This document shows positions 1 to 9,370 of a DNA stretch of 20,740 nucleotides, piece after piece. Position 1 is the stretch's first letter. Every line of letters starts with the position of its first letter. The notes beneath the pieces are model-generated. The model was not told the DNA's origin. It ran no database searches and worked only from the letters and a program-made list of their open reading frames with translations. The DNA is from Spirogloea muscicola (taxonomy: Eukaryota > Streptophyta > Zygnematophyceae > Spirogloeales > Spirogloeaceae): contig WELB01000325.1 in NCBI GenBank assembly GCA_009602725.1, positions 81,083-101,822 on the forward strand, given 5' to 3'. Both the position numbers and the translations under genes were made by a program.

Positions 1-3000
1 GCCAACACGACGCCCGTGCGGTCGCCGACCAACTCCACCACCGGCCACAGCCCGCGGACGGCGCCGACGGCGGCGGGGGCCGGCGGTCCGCCGGTGCTCC
101 TGGACCTTGGCGGCCGCGCCGAGGCCTGGTTGCGGACCAGCGGGCAGCCATCGGGCAGCCACCATCGGCCCAGCCGGCGCGCATCGGATGAGCTGCCGCA
201 GCACGACATGAAGCAAGCGCTGCTGGAGCGTGGCTTGCCGCCGCACACGGTGCACGTGCCAAGCCTGCGCGAGGACTACCTAGACGGCGCCGCCATGGCA
301 GACGGCTTTGGGTCGCTGCAGGGGCGCGCGCACCTCCGGCCATCAGAGGAGCCTGAGCTCAGCTCCTTTGGGCAAAGCGGCGCCGCAACCGAGCGGTCAG
401 ACCAGCCTGCCAGTAGAGCGGCCAGCTTCGACAGCGCGAGGCAGCAGCCGAGCAGCGGCGGCGGGATTGGAGGTGGGGGTGTGGAGGACAGGGAGAGCCC
501 TCGAACGGGGGGCAGCGCCAATAGCAAGGGCGGTGACTCATCGACTGCTGGCTCGCAGCGGAGCTGGATCAATCTAGTGAGACTCGAATCCTGCAACTTG
601 CTTGCTCGCTCTCCCTCCTTCCCTCCCTCCCTCTCTACCACCTCCCTTCCTCCTCCCTCCCTCCTCCTTCACCCCCTCCCTCCCTCCTCCCTCCCTCGCT
701 CTCTCCCTCCCTCCCTCTCCCTCTCCCTCGTACCCTCCCTCCGCCCCCCCCTGCTTGCTTGCTCGCTTTCTTGCGCCTGCCAACACAATGGGCACTCTGG
801 GTTGCTTGGACTACAACCATTGGCTCGCAGTGGGCCCTGCCTGACTTGGCTCCAATTGCTGCCTGCGCGTGATGCTGGGAGCAGAACATCGGCGAGACCA
901 TGAAGGGCCTGCTGAGCAACCTAGGGCTCGGGGCGGCGCGTGGCGGCGAGGAGCAGGAGCAGCCGTTGCCCGCAGCAGAGGCCGCTAGCGGTGGTACAAT
1001 CGAGGATAGCAGCGGGCAAAGGCAAGAGCGGCTTGGCGGCAGCAGCAGGACGCTGCAGGTGAGCGTTCCGCCGGCGAGGCAGGAGGCGCCAGGGGAAGTG
1101 GCGACGCCCGAGTCCTCTGCACTCGGGACGCCGAGGGGTGGGCCTGGCGGGCTGCCAGCGATGCCGCACAATCGCCGGCCTGTGGACTTCGAGCAGGCGG
1201 AGGAGGACTTCCAGCTTCAGCTTGCGCTTGCGCTGCGGCTCGCCAAGGAGGCCGCCGCGGTGGACGAGGCCCAGGCTGCACCGCTGCCCGAGGGCCACTC
1301 CCGCGCTGAAGCCACATCCTACCGCTACTGGGTGCCGCCCGTGGCCCAAGAATCTTTGTGAACTAGTCGCGTCAGGCGGCTGCCTCCTTGTGGCCCTACA
1401 TTCAGCTGTCAAGTGCTTCTGTGGCCATAAAGCTTGGGCATGGGTGCGACTGCGTGCCGGTGACTCACGTCCTGGTATGTGGGTGACGATTGTGCAGATG
1501 AGCAAGGCGCTTGGATATGAGGACCGCATTGAGGACGGATTTTACGCGGTTTACGGCATTGGCTCGCGCGTTTGGAGCCTGTGCGCAAACATCAACCACA
1601 TGGGCCGCATGCCGCCGCTGGCAGCACTTGCCCGCGTGCCGCCGTCAGAGGCCTCCTTCGATGCCGTGGTCGTCGACAGCGCCCACGACGAGGGCCTGCA
1701 GCGCCTTGTCTCCTGGGCCACACGCATGGCAGGCATGATGGCTGACATCACCGTTGTTGCCGAGGAGCTCGGCAGGTGATCTGGGCAACCTCCGCCAGGC
1801 CTTGTTCTGTTCGACTTACGTATTAGCATTTGCCGTCAGCCTCCTAGTGGCATTGCCTGGTTCTCAGGGGGCTGCTTTGTTGAAGCTGCAGTAAGTCATC
1901 TCCTAACATCAGTGGCACATCGTTCCAGGATGTCGTCGGACCTCATGGGTGGCCCGGCTACCTCCGATGCTGATCTCCAGGTGAGCTGATCCAGGCAGCG
2001 CACGCTCATCGATGTCCAGCATACCACATTGAACAAGTTGCAATCAATGGCGCGGTCGTTGGTTGCGGACGACGACCATTTCTCGTAGTCGTGATGATAA
2101 TCATCTTCACCATCATCTTCCCAGCTTTTGGCTTTCTATTGCTCCAAAATGTGTGTTGTCAGTCTCAAAATGCTACGCTTGATTTGCCCCATGATGACTC
2201 TGACCGTGGGTCCTGCGGAGTCCCCGAGCAGGAAGCATGGCGGCAGACCAGCAAGCAACTGATGCTGAAGAATGGCAGCAGCATCTTACCTATGGGCGGC
2301 CTCCGCACGGGCCTGAGTCGGCACCGAGCGCTGCTCTTTAAGGTGGCCGCAATCATGCATCTATGCTCCATAGCCATCTTAGAGAGATAAGCTTTTGTAT
2401 AGAGGGATGTGTTTAAGTTAAGAGTATTTGCAGCCAGCAAGTTGCTTTCTTCCATCAATAGTAAGACTTGTCCCTGTTGTGCCAGTATTTGGCCGATCAT
2501 GTGCGGTTGCCCTGTCGGATCACTCGCGATCGCTCATTTCGGGGCACCGTGCGGGAGGACTCCTCGGTCATAGCACTCATCAGATTTGGAGACAGGTGCT
2601 CACTTGGCAGCTGAGACTTATGCAAGTTGCCACTTGCATGTCTTCTTGCAGAAGTGTCTGCTGATGTTCTTGTCCTTGTGTGACGTCCCGATTGTCGGTT
2701 GTCCTTCATCCATTAGGCAGTTCTGAACTGTTATGATTCTCTTGGATTTGAAGGATGGCTGTAATGAAGTGCTGCCCATTGGATCTTCTTTTTTGTGTGC
2801 CAGAGAGATGGTGGTGGACCTGCTTGACCATCCGGGCCAGCTTGTGCCAGCTGAGAGGCAGCTGTCCACCGCGCCGCTGCTGCTCGCCTCACCCCTCCAG
2901 TTTGACCGCCAGCCGCCCTCCAGGGTTGCCGGCGTGAGTCAGGGCTCGGGGCCCGACATGGTGCCACTTGAGTACTACCTCCCTCAGCCCGACGCGGGCT

Positions 3001-6000
3001 CGACCGAGACGAGCAGGTATTTGCCAAGCTGACAATTTGAGGCCCTTCTCAATATTGATTGCATAGTCATGATCCTTGTCATTGTAGTCATCATAAGACA
3101 CAATGTTACAGCTTCCTTCCATCACTGGACTCGCTTACCATGACCCCTTCGGTGCAGTGTTGTCACGGCCACGACGGGGACTACGCCTTCGACGCTCTCC
3201 GGAGGTGGCATCCCTGGGGACATGCGGTGGAACCAGGGCCAGGGTTACGCGCCCTTTGCCGACCAGGTCAACTATGCACGGCAGAACGGCGAAGTCCTGC
3301 CCCAGGACCTTGGTACCGCTAACGTGGCAAGCTCAGCTGAAGCTTCGCAGGCTGCCGCATTGTATAGAACTGCAGCAGAGGTGCCTGCGGCTCAGGGAGG
3401 AGCGAACTCCAATTACACCATCTTCGAACAGTCGCCGTATGCCCCTGGCGAGGTGCGCAGCAGCTCGCTGAGCAAGAAGGGCCAGCAGCAGCAGGGCAGC
3501 GGCGATGGCGTGGGCAACAACGTCGGCGGCCGGGCCCCGGCGGAGGCGCGGAGGGATGCCACAGGCTCTGACGAGCGGCAGGAGCCGAGGGGGCAGGCAG
3601 CGAGCAACGGCCAGGGAAATGACAGTAACAACCGCGAGAACTACTGGGACCAACGGGAGCGAGAGGGCGGCAGTGTAGACAGCCTGGCCAGCGGCGGTGG
3701 CAGCGGCGATGGTGGGCAGGGGGTGAACAAGGGCGGCAGTGCAGACCCTGTGCCGCTGAACCTGCGAGAGCAGCTGAACGAGCTCATGCTCAGCGAGGCA
3801 ATACGGGAAGTGGAGATCCCATGGGAAGACATTACCCTTGGAGAACGCGTTGGGCAGGGTGCGATGCTCTTCTCATTGTTGGGATGCACCCAGAGTAATA
3901 CTTGACTGGTTCTGACTGACGTGGCCGAGCGCCTATATGCTTGGCGCTCAGCAGGAGGAGGTGCTGTGTGCACCGTAGATTGTCCAGTGAGGGAGCATTG
4001 CCTGCCTACCCTAGGCTCATCCTTTCTGATCATCGCATGCAGGCTCGTATGGGAAAGTCTATCGTGGAGACTGGCAGGGCTCGGTGCGTATTCTCTCTGA
4101 CCTGCTCCTGGGTCTTTTGCTAGACTGAGTTTCCGCGGGGTGCTGGGTCAGGCTGGGGAAGTCTAACTTCGCTGTATACTTTGACTGTCAGGATGTTGCT
4201 GTGAAGGTGTTCCTTGAGCAGGACATCCAGCAAGAAGCTCTGCAGGAGTTCAAGGCCGAAGTCGCCATCATGCGCCGCTTGCGGCACCCTAACGTGGTCC
4301 TCTTCATGGGCTGCGTCACAAAGCCTCCGCACCTGTCCATCCTCACGGAGTTCTGCCCTCGGTATTGCCCCCTGCCTCGGGCACAGTAGGCTTGGCCCGA
4401 TACTTGCTAATCTCTGGCCTGATGCCTGACATATGGTAGTGAAGCATTCCAATGTCGTGGAACCTTCATACCTGCTAGAGCTTGAGGCCAATACTGTGGC
4501 ACGCTGGTTTTAGCAGTCTCAGAAACTGCAGACTATAACATTTCTCAGATCTACTGTTGCAAAATGATTTGCTTTGTCATTTTGCAGGGGGAGCCTGTAC
4601 CGCTTGCTGCACCGGCCCAACCGAGAAGTTGATGAGCGCCGGCGTATTCGGATGGCACTCGATGTGGTATGGATGCACTGGGGACTGCAGTATCTCAAGT
4701 GCATGATATCTTGGTCTTGGTGGTTTACAAGACTTTTTGTCTAGTTTTTGCTATGCGGAGGGCAGGTGTGCCGGAGTGCAAGAGTTGAGGGATTGTCCTT
4801 TTAGCCATGACATTGCAGGTCCGTTCAATGTTCTCATTGATGGATTCCTTCTGTGCTGCAGGCCAAGGGCATGAATTATTTACACCGAAGCAGTCCTCCT
4901 ATTGTGCATAGAGATCTGAAAAGCCCAAACCTGCTAGTTGACAAGAATTGGACTGTGAAGGTCTGTCCCAAGCGGCCTAATCCACATTCAGTGTGCTGGT
5001 AATTCGCATCATTACCTGGATTGCATCCTGAAAGAGGTCAGGCCACTCCTTTCCTCCTCTCTGACTTGCTTTTTGTGTGTGCATGCATGTGCAGGTCTGC
5101 GACTTTGGCTTGTCCAGGATGAAGCACCACACCTACCTTACGTCCAAATCCAGCGCTGGCACGGTTTGTCACGCAGTACCTCGGGGCTTTGCTCTGAAAA
5201 CCGTGTGCAGAGAGCTTCAATAGGGGCTACTGGTGGTGATGAGGCACTTTTTACATCCTTTTCGGTTGACTTGCATGTATCCCTCACAATACACTTTGCT
5301 CTGTGAGGTGGTGCAGCCTGAGTGGATGGCACCAGAGGTTCTGCGGAACGAGCTCTCGGACGAGAAGAGCGACGTGTATAGCTTTGGGGTGATCCTTTGG
5401 GAGCTGGCCACTCTGCAGCAACCCTGGAACGGGATGAACGCTATGCAGGTGTGCTATCACACATTGCATCTCGCTTTCCTGAATTTAGTGCTGTGCGAGG
5501 CTAGACCGCAACAGCTTGCAAAGGGTCAGCTGGCTGATTCTGGGGGGCCGTTGGATAATCTTCAGCAGCATCATATGGCAAGACAAACTGTGAAAGGACT
5601 TATTCTGAGGGCCAGCCTCTCAGAAGATGAATCGATGCAATAAATTTCGTGATGAAGAGAGAATTCAGGTCATCCTAAGAGAGAGCAGCAAAAGGCATGA
5701 GCTGCCTATAGTTGCTCGAAGAATGGCAGATTGAAGTGTCCAAATGTGAAGTAAGGTGGATACAAGTTGAATTGTGTATGCAGTGTTCATGGCTGCTGAG
5801 CTCTTGCCACATCCTGCACATTGAACCTTCTGTACTCATTGCTTCTGCAGGTCGTTGGCGCAGTAGGCTTTCAGCACAGGAGGCTTACCATCCCAGACAC
5901 CGTCGATCCAGCCATTGCAGAATGCATTAGGCTGTGCTGGGAAAAGTAGGCACCTCCAACCAGTTCACTTACTTCTGTTCAGCCACCTGGTCAAATAGCC

Positions 6001-6205
6001 CAAGATGTCTGAGAGCGTGCAGGTCTTTCATGTTGAGGAGACAGACAATTGTTTGGTTGATGTGAATTTCTAAGTCTCTCTTTTCGTTCTCCGTTTTTCT
6101 TGCAGCAACCCAAGGCTGCGGCCAAGCTTCTCAGACATCATGAACATGCTGAAGCCCCTCCAGAAGCCCATTCTCGTACAGCAAGTGTCCACTGGCACTC
6201 AGTAA
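1..6205 (+). CDS. EDR1/CTR1-like Raf-type MAPKKK, upstream tandem copy (5' partial)
   Basis: Serine/threonine kinase of the plant Raf-like (EDR1/CTR1) group. Exons: 1-576, 885-1331, 1498-1775, 1929-1980, 2163-2342, 2486-2595, 2804-3016, 3158-3858, 4043-4083, 4192-4361, 4588-4666, 4862-4960, 5095-5163, 5317-5448, 5851-5945, 6106-6205; stop TAA 6203-6205. The frame is open from base 1 and its first ATG is at 208, so the start is probably upstream; 1113 codons are visible. Residues 1-290 are low-complexity. An EDR1/CTR1 domain spans about 290-560 ([41 protein letters not shown]). A Gly/Ser/Gln-rich linker follows to about 840. The kinase domain (about 845-1100) has GQGSYGKV, VAVK (Lys871), alpha-C Glu889, VHRDLKSPN (Asp967), DFG (985-987) and PEWMAPE. 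It should be catalytically active; in plants such kinases start MAPK cascades. Odd: the EDR1-domain Cys is Ser503, and one intron splits the glycine loop. The model is solid from the kinase domain back to exon 2 and weaker at the N-terminus. Confidence 0.88.
577..884 (+). repeat. Intron 1 of the first kinase with a long CT-rich microsatellite
   Basis: About 150 bases (606-760) are almost pure pyrimidine on the plus strand, built of CCCTCC/CCTCCCT units. The donor GTGAGA at 577 and the acceptor GCAG ending at 884 join in phase 0 and keep the frame open. The opposite strand carries many closely spaced GGG runs. Reading frames through this tract are low-complexity artefacts. Confidence 0.8.
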
Positions 6206-7038
6206 TAGTAGGTTTGCAGCCATGAAATCATGGTGAGTAGTAGATGCACCCCCGCCCTCGTCTTGCCTGACAACCAATTATTGGACAAAGTCGAGCGTAT
6301 AATGTTCATTTGACTTGCACAACATTGAGCAGACGCCCCTGGCAGTTGAAGGGGGCGGACTCGGTGCCCTCCACTTGGCGTACGCACATATGGCTCCTCG
6401 CTCGCTGCACTCGAGCTTCCAAATCGTGTTAGGCGTAAACTTGAGGAATGACACGGCTGGTCTGACCATTGATCACTCTGATTGATCGCACTAATATGGT
6501 GACCTTCACTTCCCACCAAGGTGGGATGCCAGAAAATTGTATGACAACGAGCCTGGCTGGTCCTACATACTTAGCACAGACTTGTGCTCGTGCATGCTTA
6601 TACAGTCGGTGGATTACTTGGCCGTCAGGCCCGACTTGAGACACTGACATGGTGAGTAAGGTCTTGAGGTGCTCCTCCAAACCAGTGACAGGCACCAGAT
6701 TGGAAAGGCAACAGCTATCGCACTTTTGTCTCCTTCTACAGAGTCCTCCTTTCCGCCTTCCTCTTCTTCTCAATGGTTTACCTCCCACCTATGACCTTGG
6801 CAGCATTGGCAACAGTAGAGGTAGCAGAATAGAGGCTGATGTGCATGCGAGGGCTTGCAGCCCCAAGCCACAAATACGTCACAGCCATGTAGATGCATCT
6901 AAGTGCGTCGCCGACAAGAGAGTGGCACAGATATCTATTCTGGCCGAGTCAGCGGCAGTGAGAGAGATTGCATGTGGTGCCATCCTTAAAGGGAGGCCAA
7001 GCTGAGCCAATAGACTCGTCCATGCAAGAATGGTCACT
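6206..7038. other. Intergenic/3' region after the first kinase, no gene supported
   Basis: About 830 bases follow the stop of the first kinase. No clear poly(A) signal was found close to the stop: the first TGTAA on the plus strand is at 7051-7055, about 850 bases downstream and inside a repeat. Open frames of roughly 120 codons exist on both strands (minus 6429-6788, plus 6649-7005). Neither shows a convincing domain, splice structure or start context. Confidence 0.5.
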
Positions 7039-7521
7039 AGGTAACCCCTTTGTAAGCAGCAAGTCAGAAAGAGTAGCAGCCAGGATACAGTCCCTCTGCT
7101 GATAGCCAGAGGTGGCAGCTAAAGCACGGCCAGCTCGAGATGCAAGCAGTGGGCCAAAGACCGCTGCAGGGAAATGGCAGGTGCAAATTATACACCTGCA
7201 TTAGCGAGCCAGCAGCGTCGAAGTCAGCCTGCTGGCCGAGCTACCGGTGGGACACCGCGTGGCACGCTTGTCGGTCAAGATAGCCGGCCACTGAGACCAC
7301 AAAGCCCTGTATACGTCGATGGCCAGTCGAGCGAGCTCGTCGTTTTCGGGATTGTCCGCGTACTTGGCGTCCTTGCCACGAGCGGCGTGTGCTGTTGCAT
7401 GCCCAGCGTTTGAAGCCCTCGCCTCCTTGCCTTGTTCATTCCTTTGTCTGGGCTGGCCAATTAAGCCATCGCCCTCTACTGGAAGTGTGTTTGACGCTTT
7501 ACTGGCCCCGTCGAGCTCTGT
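6952..7521 (-). pseudogene. Possible degraded coding remnant (one in-frame stop)
   Basis: One minus-strand frame is open for 106 codons (7521 down to 7204), is interrupted by a single TAA (7201-7203), and continues open for 83 codons to a TGA at 6949-6951. No ATG opens it. The first half includes a stretch with coding-like composition (residues reading NDELARLAIDVYRALWSQWP). The second half runs through the diverged repeat copy at 7039-7173, in the same frame that is partly conserved in the other copies. I do not recognise a family. It may be the decayed protein of a mobile element, or simply a chance open frame; confidence is low. Confidence 0.25.
7039..7173. repeat. Repeat family R, diverged copy 0
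   Basis: Begins GGTAACCCCTTTGTAAGCAG and ends near GACCGCTGCAGGGAAATGG. It aligns along its length with the copy at 8064-8210: the GTAACCCC...AAGCAG start, a middle GCCAGAGG-GGCAGC block, and the GACCGCTGCAG end. It is clearly more diverged than the other copies. It contains the only plus-strand TGTAA between the two kinase genes that I noticed (7051-7055). Confidence 0.6.
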
Positions 7522-7572
7522 TCATTCTTTCATCTGGGCCGACCAATCACAGCCATCGCCCTCTACTGGAAG
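7433..7572. repeat. Two short tandemly placed repeat units
   Basis: Unit 1 (7433-7485) and unit 2 (7519-7572) both start TGTTCATTC, carry a CTGGGC(C/T) block and end in GCCATCGCCCTCTACTGGAAG. Relative to the units at 8996-9570 they lie in reverse orientation: GAATGAACA there is the complement of TGTTCATTC here. The cluster therefore has opposing orientations on its left and right sides. Confidence 0.65.
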
Positions 7573-7589
7573 AGACTTGCTATTCCCCT

Positions 7590-7683
7590 GTCTATAGGCA
7601 GAGGCTGCAGCACGACCAGCACGCAGATGAAGCGCGTGTGCCTTTGACCGCTGCAGTGCACTTTGCGGGCAGGCCGCGCCATG
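7590..7683. repeat. Repeat family R, partial copy
   Basis: Matches the inner half of family R: GGCAGAGGCTGCAGCACGAC, a GCAGATGAAGCGCG block and TTGACCGCTGCAG. It lacks the CAGTAACCCC end and is joined directly to the short unit ending at 7572. The minus-strand frame reads ALHLRAGRA, as in the copy at 9247-9369. Confidence 0.6.
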
Positions 7684-7772
7684 GTTCTTCTGGGTCTCGT
7701 CGGGGTGCCTCCTTTCCAGCTGCAAGTTACCCGACTTGCTGCTGCTAACTCGGGGTTACTACTCGGGGTTTT

Positions 7773-7792
7773 GGGCTGGCCTTAGCCAGCCC
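7773..7792. repeat. Short perfect hairpin, GGGCTGGC/GCCAGCCC
   Basis: An 8-bp stem, GGGCTGGC (7773-7780), faces GCCAGCCC (7785-7792) across a 4-base loop. Related hairpins recur through the cluster: 8521-8539 (8-bp stem, 3-base loop), 9015-9033 (7-bp stem) and 9140-9160 (7-bp stem). The version at 9400-9420 and 9500-9520 has mismatched arms. Confidence 0.75.
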
Positions 7793-7861
7793 CTACCCTT
7801 GTCCATTCCTTTTGGGCTGGCTTCTCCCAGCCACCAGTCAATTCGGCCGCTTTTCTCTTTT

Positions 7862-8446
7862 ACCCTCTGTGGGCGAGCAGTTTCTTTCTACTAAGCTCCC
7901 CTCCGCTGTAGTCTCGTGCATAGCTGTGTGCTTAATGAGAGAAGACGCTTCCAGAGAGGGCCGTGGCTGGGAGAGGCCAGCCCAGGAAAAGCATCAAACA
8001 AAGTCCGAAGGGGGCCAGGGAAAGCGCTAAAGCACACACATAAGCAAGTAGCTACCTAACACGCAGTAACCCCTACTAAGCAGCCACAGGTCGGAGAAAC
8101 TAGTCTCCTGGTAGCGGGTCCCCTGGCGAGGGCCAGAGGCGGCAGCAAGGGCACGACCGGTGCGGAGATGCAGCGCGCGAGCCATGGACCGCTGCAGCGA
8201 GGCGGCCAAGCGCATGCGATATACCTGCGCCAGGGAGCTTGTACATTCTTTTGGGCTGGCCTCTCACAGCCACAAGTCGATTCGGAAGCGCTGTCTCCTT
8301 TCTGGACCTTGTCCATTCTTCCTGGGCTGGCCTTTCGCAGCCACCGCCCTCTCTTGGAAGCGTTTTCTTTCATAAACCACACAGCTATGCACGAGACTAC
8401 AGCGGAGGGGAGCTAAGTAGAAAGAAACTGCTCGCCCACAGAGGGT
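7862..8446. repeat. Long inverted repeat (arms 7862-7988 and 8319-8446)
   Basis: The left arm (127 bases, ACCCTCTGTGGGCGAGCAG... to ...CCCAGGAA) is matched almost throughout by the reverse complement of the right arm (TTCCTGGG... to ...CTCGCCCACAGAGGGT). Only scattered mismatches are seen, mostly near the inner ends. The spacer of about 330 bases contains family R copy 1 (8064-8210) and two short GGGCTGG units. Such a structure can arise by inverted insertion of two copies of one element, or be a foldback element. If transcribed it would form a long double-stranded RNA. Confidence 0.85.
8064..8210. repeat. Repeat family R, copy 1
   Basis: Runs from CAGTAACCCCTACTAAGCAG through CTCCTGGTAGCGGGTCCCCT and GCCAGAGGCGGCAGCA to GACCGCTGCAGCGAGG. 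It is the longest copy and serves as the reference for the family. It lies in the spacer of the long inverted repeat. Its minus strand reads GRALAAASG and SDLWLLSRGY in one open frame. Confidence 0.75.
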
Positions 8447-8520
8447 AGGGGCTGGGAAAGAAGTGGCGTTCTCAATGGGGGCAAGGGCTGTGAAAGGAAG
8501 TGCTCGCTCATAGAGAAGAG

Positions 8521-8539
8521 GGGCTGGCAAAGCCAGCCC
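8521..8539. repeat. Perfect hairpin, GGGCTGGC AAA GCCAGCCC
   Basis: 8-bp perfect stem with a 3-base loop, followed by AACAAGAATGGACAATGTCC. It is one of the recurrent GGGCTGG/CCAGCCC hairpins of this cluster. Confidence 0.75.
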
Positions 8540-8668
8540 AACAAGAATGGACAATGTCCAAAGCCAAAGAAAGAGGAGTTGGAGAAGGACTACACCACAA
8601 AACACAAGACGATGCAGTGGGAAGCTCAAAGGTAGACAAGCACACAGAGAAGCAAAGCAGCTACGAAG

Positions 8669-8750
8669 CACTCAGTACCCCCTGCTAAGCAGACGCAGAT
8701 CAGAGAATCTAGGCTCCTGGAAGTGGGTCCCCTGACCAGCCAGCTCGAAG
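8669..8750. repeat. Repeat family R, copy 2 (outer half)
   Basis: Starts CACTCAGTACCCCCTGCTAA and continues through GCAGATCAGAG and CTCCTGGAAGTGGGTCCCCT. After CCAG it departs from the family sequence. The minus strand reads QGTHFQEPRFSDLRLLSRGY and then stops. Confidence 0.7.
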
Positions 8751-8803
8751 CTGGGAAAGGCGACCAGCCACTGCCTTGGAGTGTTGCTGCACCGAGACTG
8801 GCA

Positions 8804-9132
8804 CCTGCGGCACACCTGGGCGAGGAGCAAGAGGAAGGGCTCGCCCATCTCTAGCTGCCTAGCTGTGTGTTTTTTGTTTTTGTGTTTTTTGGCTTTTGAC
8901 ATTGTCCATTCTTTCTGGGCTGTCTTTGCTGGCCCCCTTTCTCTATGGGCGCGCTCTTTCTATTGAGGAGAGGGGCTGGAAAAGAGAAAGAAAGAGCTCG
9001 CCCATTGAGGATAGGGGCTGGAAAAGCCAGCCCAAAAAAGAATGAACAAAGTACGAGAAGGGGGCCAGAGGAAGAGAAGGGCTCGCTCCTGCGGCACACC
9101 TGGGCGAGGAGCAAGAGGAAGGGCTCGCCCAT
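8804..9132. repeat. 45-bp exact direct repeat (8804-8848 and 9088-9132)
   Basis: Both copies run from CCTGCGGCACACCTGGGCGA to AAGGGCTCGCCCAT with no mismatch seen. After the first copy the sequence diverges into a T-rich stretch. After the second it continues into the GGGCTGG hairpin unit. The pattern suggests recent local duplication or gene-conversion-like copying. Confidence 0.8.
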
Positions 9133-9202
9133 TGAGGATAGGGGCTGGAAAAGCCAGCCCAAGAAAGAATTGAACAAAGTACGAGAAGGGGGCCAGAGGA
9201 AG
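8996..9202. repeat. Direct repeat of about 79 bp (8996-9074 and 9123-9202)
   Basis: Both copies run GCTCGCCCATTGAGGATAGG, the GGGCTGGAAAAGCCAGCCC hairpin, a GAACAAAGTACGAGAAGGG block and GCCAGAGGAAG. They differ by one substitution (AAAAAA versus AAGAAA) and one extra T in the AATTGAAC block. Spacing is 127 bases. Confidence 0.8.
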
Positions 9203-9246
9203 CGCTAAGAAAACAAAGCACACAAAGAAAGAAAGCAGCTGCAAAT

Positions 9247-9369
9247 CACTCAGTAACCCCTGCTAAGCAGCCGCAAATCAGAGAGGCGAGGGTCCTGAAA
9301 GTGGGTCCCCTGGCCAGAGCCAGAGGCAGCAGCAAGAGCCCGGCCGGCACGAAGGTGCAGCGCACGGGA
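9247..9369. repeat. Repeat family R, copy 3
   Basis: Runs from CACTCAGTAACCCCTGCTAA through GTGGGTCCCCTGGCCAGAGC to AAGGTGCAGCGCACGG. It closely resembles copy 1 but lacks the final GACCGCTGCAG block and joins directly to the 100-bp tandem repeat. The minus strand reads ALHLRAGRALAAASG and SDLRLLSRGY in one frame. Confidence 0.75.
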
Positions 9370-9370
9370 G

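Noticed and set aside
16-903. Unspliced single exon with a GTG start at 16 for the first kinase
   Set aside because: GTG is not a likely nuclear start, and the frame through 577-884 is low-complexity. Splicing at 577/885 in phase 0 removes it.
635-1171. Minus-strand frame of 178 codons
   Set aside because: Half is the CT-rich intron tract and the rest is antisense to exon 2 of the first kinase. No motif seen.
6429-6788. Minus-strand 119-codon frame
   Set aside because: No recognisable domain, no splice context and a mixed composition. It is kept only as unexplained sequence.
6649-7005. Plus-strand frame with LLNGLPPTYD, resembling a copia-type Gag motif
   Set aside because: The resemblance covers about ten residues only; no zinc knuckle, protease, integrase or reverse transcriptase motif and no LTRs were found.
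8851-9244. Overlapping minus-strand frames with hydrophobic peptides such as FLALPLAPFSYF
   Set aside because: They are translations of the direct repeats in all three frames, with no consistent frame or start, so not evidence for a membrane protein.
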